Shown here piece by piece: positions 5,031 to 5,762 of a stretch of DNA of 5,762 bases (positions within the stretch are counted from its first letter, which is position 1; every line of letters starts with the position of its first letter). A program made the position numbers and the translations under genes. The notes below the pieces were generated by a model that ran no database searches, was not told where the DNA came from, and saw only the letters and a list, made by a program, of their open reading frames with translations. Source of the stretch: Actinomycetes bacterium. GTDB lineage: Bacteria > Actinomycetota > Actinomycetes > Actinomycetales > Cellulomonadaceae. Location of the stretch: NCBI GenBank assembly GCA_023460255.1, contig JAEWQZ010000282.1, positions 1-5,762 on the forward strand, in the 5' to 3' direction.

Positions 5031-5762
5031 GTCGCCCCCGGGGCGGTACGTGCCACCCGCCGCGCGAGGACCATCCGGTCCCGGCCGGTGAGGTCGGGCA
5101 GCGTCACGATCCCGGTGAACGCACCGGTCGCGGCGACCGCGTCCCGGGCGGCCGCGCCCTGCACGTCGGCGTGCTCCATGACGAGCAGCCCACCGTCGCG
5201 CAGGAGGCGGGCGGCGGCCGCGACGACGGCGCGGGGCGTCGCCAGGCCGTCCGGACCTCCGCCGAACAGGGCGAGGGCCGGGTCGTGGTCGCGCACCTCG
5301 GGGTCGACGGGCACGCAGTCCGGCGGGATGTACGGCGGGTTCGCCACGACGACGTGAACCGCGCCGTCGAGGTCCGCCAGGACTCCTGCGTCGGTGACGT
5401 CGCCATGCTCCACCCGGATCGCCACCCCGCAGTCGTGGGCGTTGGCCCGCGTGAGGGCGACCGCGTCGGCGGAGAGGTCCGTCGCGACCACCGACGCGGC
5501 CCGGACCTCGCTCGCGACGGCGATGCCGAGCGCACCGCTCCCGCAGCACAGGTCGACGACGACGGGCCGGCCACCACCCCGGGCCACCCGCGCGGCCTCG
5601 TCGACGGCCTGCTGCGCCACGACCTCCGTCTCGGGCCGCGGCACGAAGACACCCGCGCGCGCGCGGAGCACCAGGTCGCGGAACGGCGCCCAGCCGACGA
5701 TGTGCTGGAGCGGCTCGCGGGCGGCTCGCCGCCGCACGAGCGCGCCGTACACCGGCTCGAAG
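5027..5762 (-). CDS. prmC: Release factor glutamine methyltransferase, N-terminus outside window
   Basis: PrmC/HemK uses S-adenosylmethionine to methylate the glutamine of the GGQ motif in peptide release factors RF1 and RF2, improving termination. The window holds 244 residues in frame up to the right edge; the frame is still open there, so the start and roughly the first 40-60 residues (the helical release-factor-binding domain) are missing. Counting from the first visible residue, the linker motif R15-EPLQHIVG and GVFVPRPETE (37-46) are typical of PrmC. SAM motif I is VVDLCCGSGALG (68-79), an acidic motif II residue is D95, and the catalytic N141-PPY that holds the substrate glutamine is followed by IPP. 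An internal GTG at 5752 should not be taken as the start, since the conserved REPLQH region directly follows it and family members extend further. The TGA overlaps the next gene as GTGA. prfA (RF1) commonly lies just upstream in actinomycetes, off the window. Confidence 0.95.
   Translation of the reverse strand, partial: FEPVYGALVRRRAAREPLQHIVGWAPFRDLVLRARAGVFVPRPETEVVAQQAVDEAARVARGGGRPVVVDLCCGSGALGIAVASEVRAASVVATDLSADAVALTRANAHDCGVAIRVEHGDVTDAGVLADLDGAVHVVVANPPYIPPDCVPVDPEVRDHDPALALFGGGPDGLATPRAVVAAAARLLRDGGLLVMEHADVQGAAARDAVAATGAFTGIVTLPDLTGRDRMVLARRVARTAPGAT

Noticed and set aside
2986..5091. A 701-codon open frame on the plus strand opposite the wecA-like and TsaC-like genes
   Set aside because: Its product is low-complexity Arg/Pro/His/Gly-rich sequence typical of antisense frames in GC-rich DNA, and the opposite strand holds clear conserved motifs.
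1..5762. Mobile element, CRISPR array, tRNA/rRNA gene, phage or defence island
   Set aside because: No transposase, integrase or spaced direct repeats and no tRNA-like cloverleaf were seen; the window is almost fully occupied by conserved housekeeping genes of uniform composition.

Overview
The window is a compact, very GC-rich (visibly above 70%) stretch of core bacterial chromosome, and every gene I can support is on the minus strand. Gene content and order point to an actinomycete: prmC, a TsaC/Sua5-family gene, a WecA/Rfe-type sugar-phosphate transferase, an AtpI-like membrane protein, then atpB-atpE-atpF-atpH. The same order flanks the ATP synthase genes of Mycobacterium tuberculosis (Rv1300 to Rv1304 onward). 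Here atpH is a separate 271-codon gene rather than the b-delta fusion of mycobacteria. Together with the style of the a, b and c subunits this suggests Micrococcales, perhaps a Cellulomonas relative; the genus is inference only.

Reading in the direction of transcription (right to left): prmC enters from the right edge without its N-terminal coding part (5762-5027). It overlaps the threonylcarbamoyl-AMP synthase gene (5030-4344), which overlaps the wecA-like gene (4347-3190), which overlaps the atpI-like gene (3193-2705). All three junctions are 4-base GTGA or ATGA overlaps, so these genes look like one translationally coupled transcript. A 178-base non-coding gap (2704-2527) follows and holds a candidate -10 box. 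Then come atpB (2526-1732), a 99-base spacer with two strong hairpins and a strong ribosome binding site, atpE (1632-1423), atpF (1423-815) and atpH (815-1). The last three are joined by 1-base TGATG overlaps. The atpH stop codon is cut by the left edge, and atpA would be expected next.

The atp genes encode the membrane sector (a, c, b) and the peripheral-stalk delta subunit of a proton-driven F1Fo ATP synthase. The upstream genes serve other central functions: release-factor methylation (PrmC), tRNA t6A synthesis (TsaC-like) and the lipid-linked first step of cell-wall polymer synthesis (WecA-like).

I found no mobile element, CRISPR, tRNA, rRNA, phage or defence gene, and no undescribed system. 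The points most worth a second look are regulatory: the structured atpB-atpE spacer, the ambiguous atpB start, and the candidate internal promoter.
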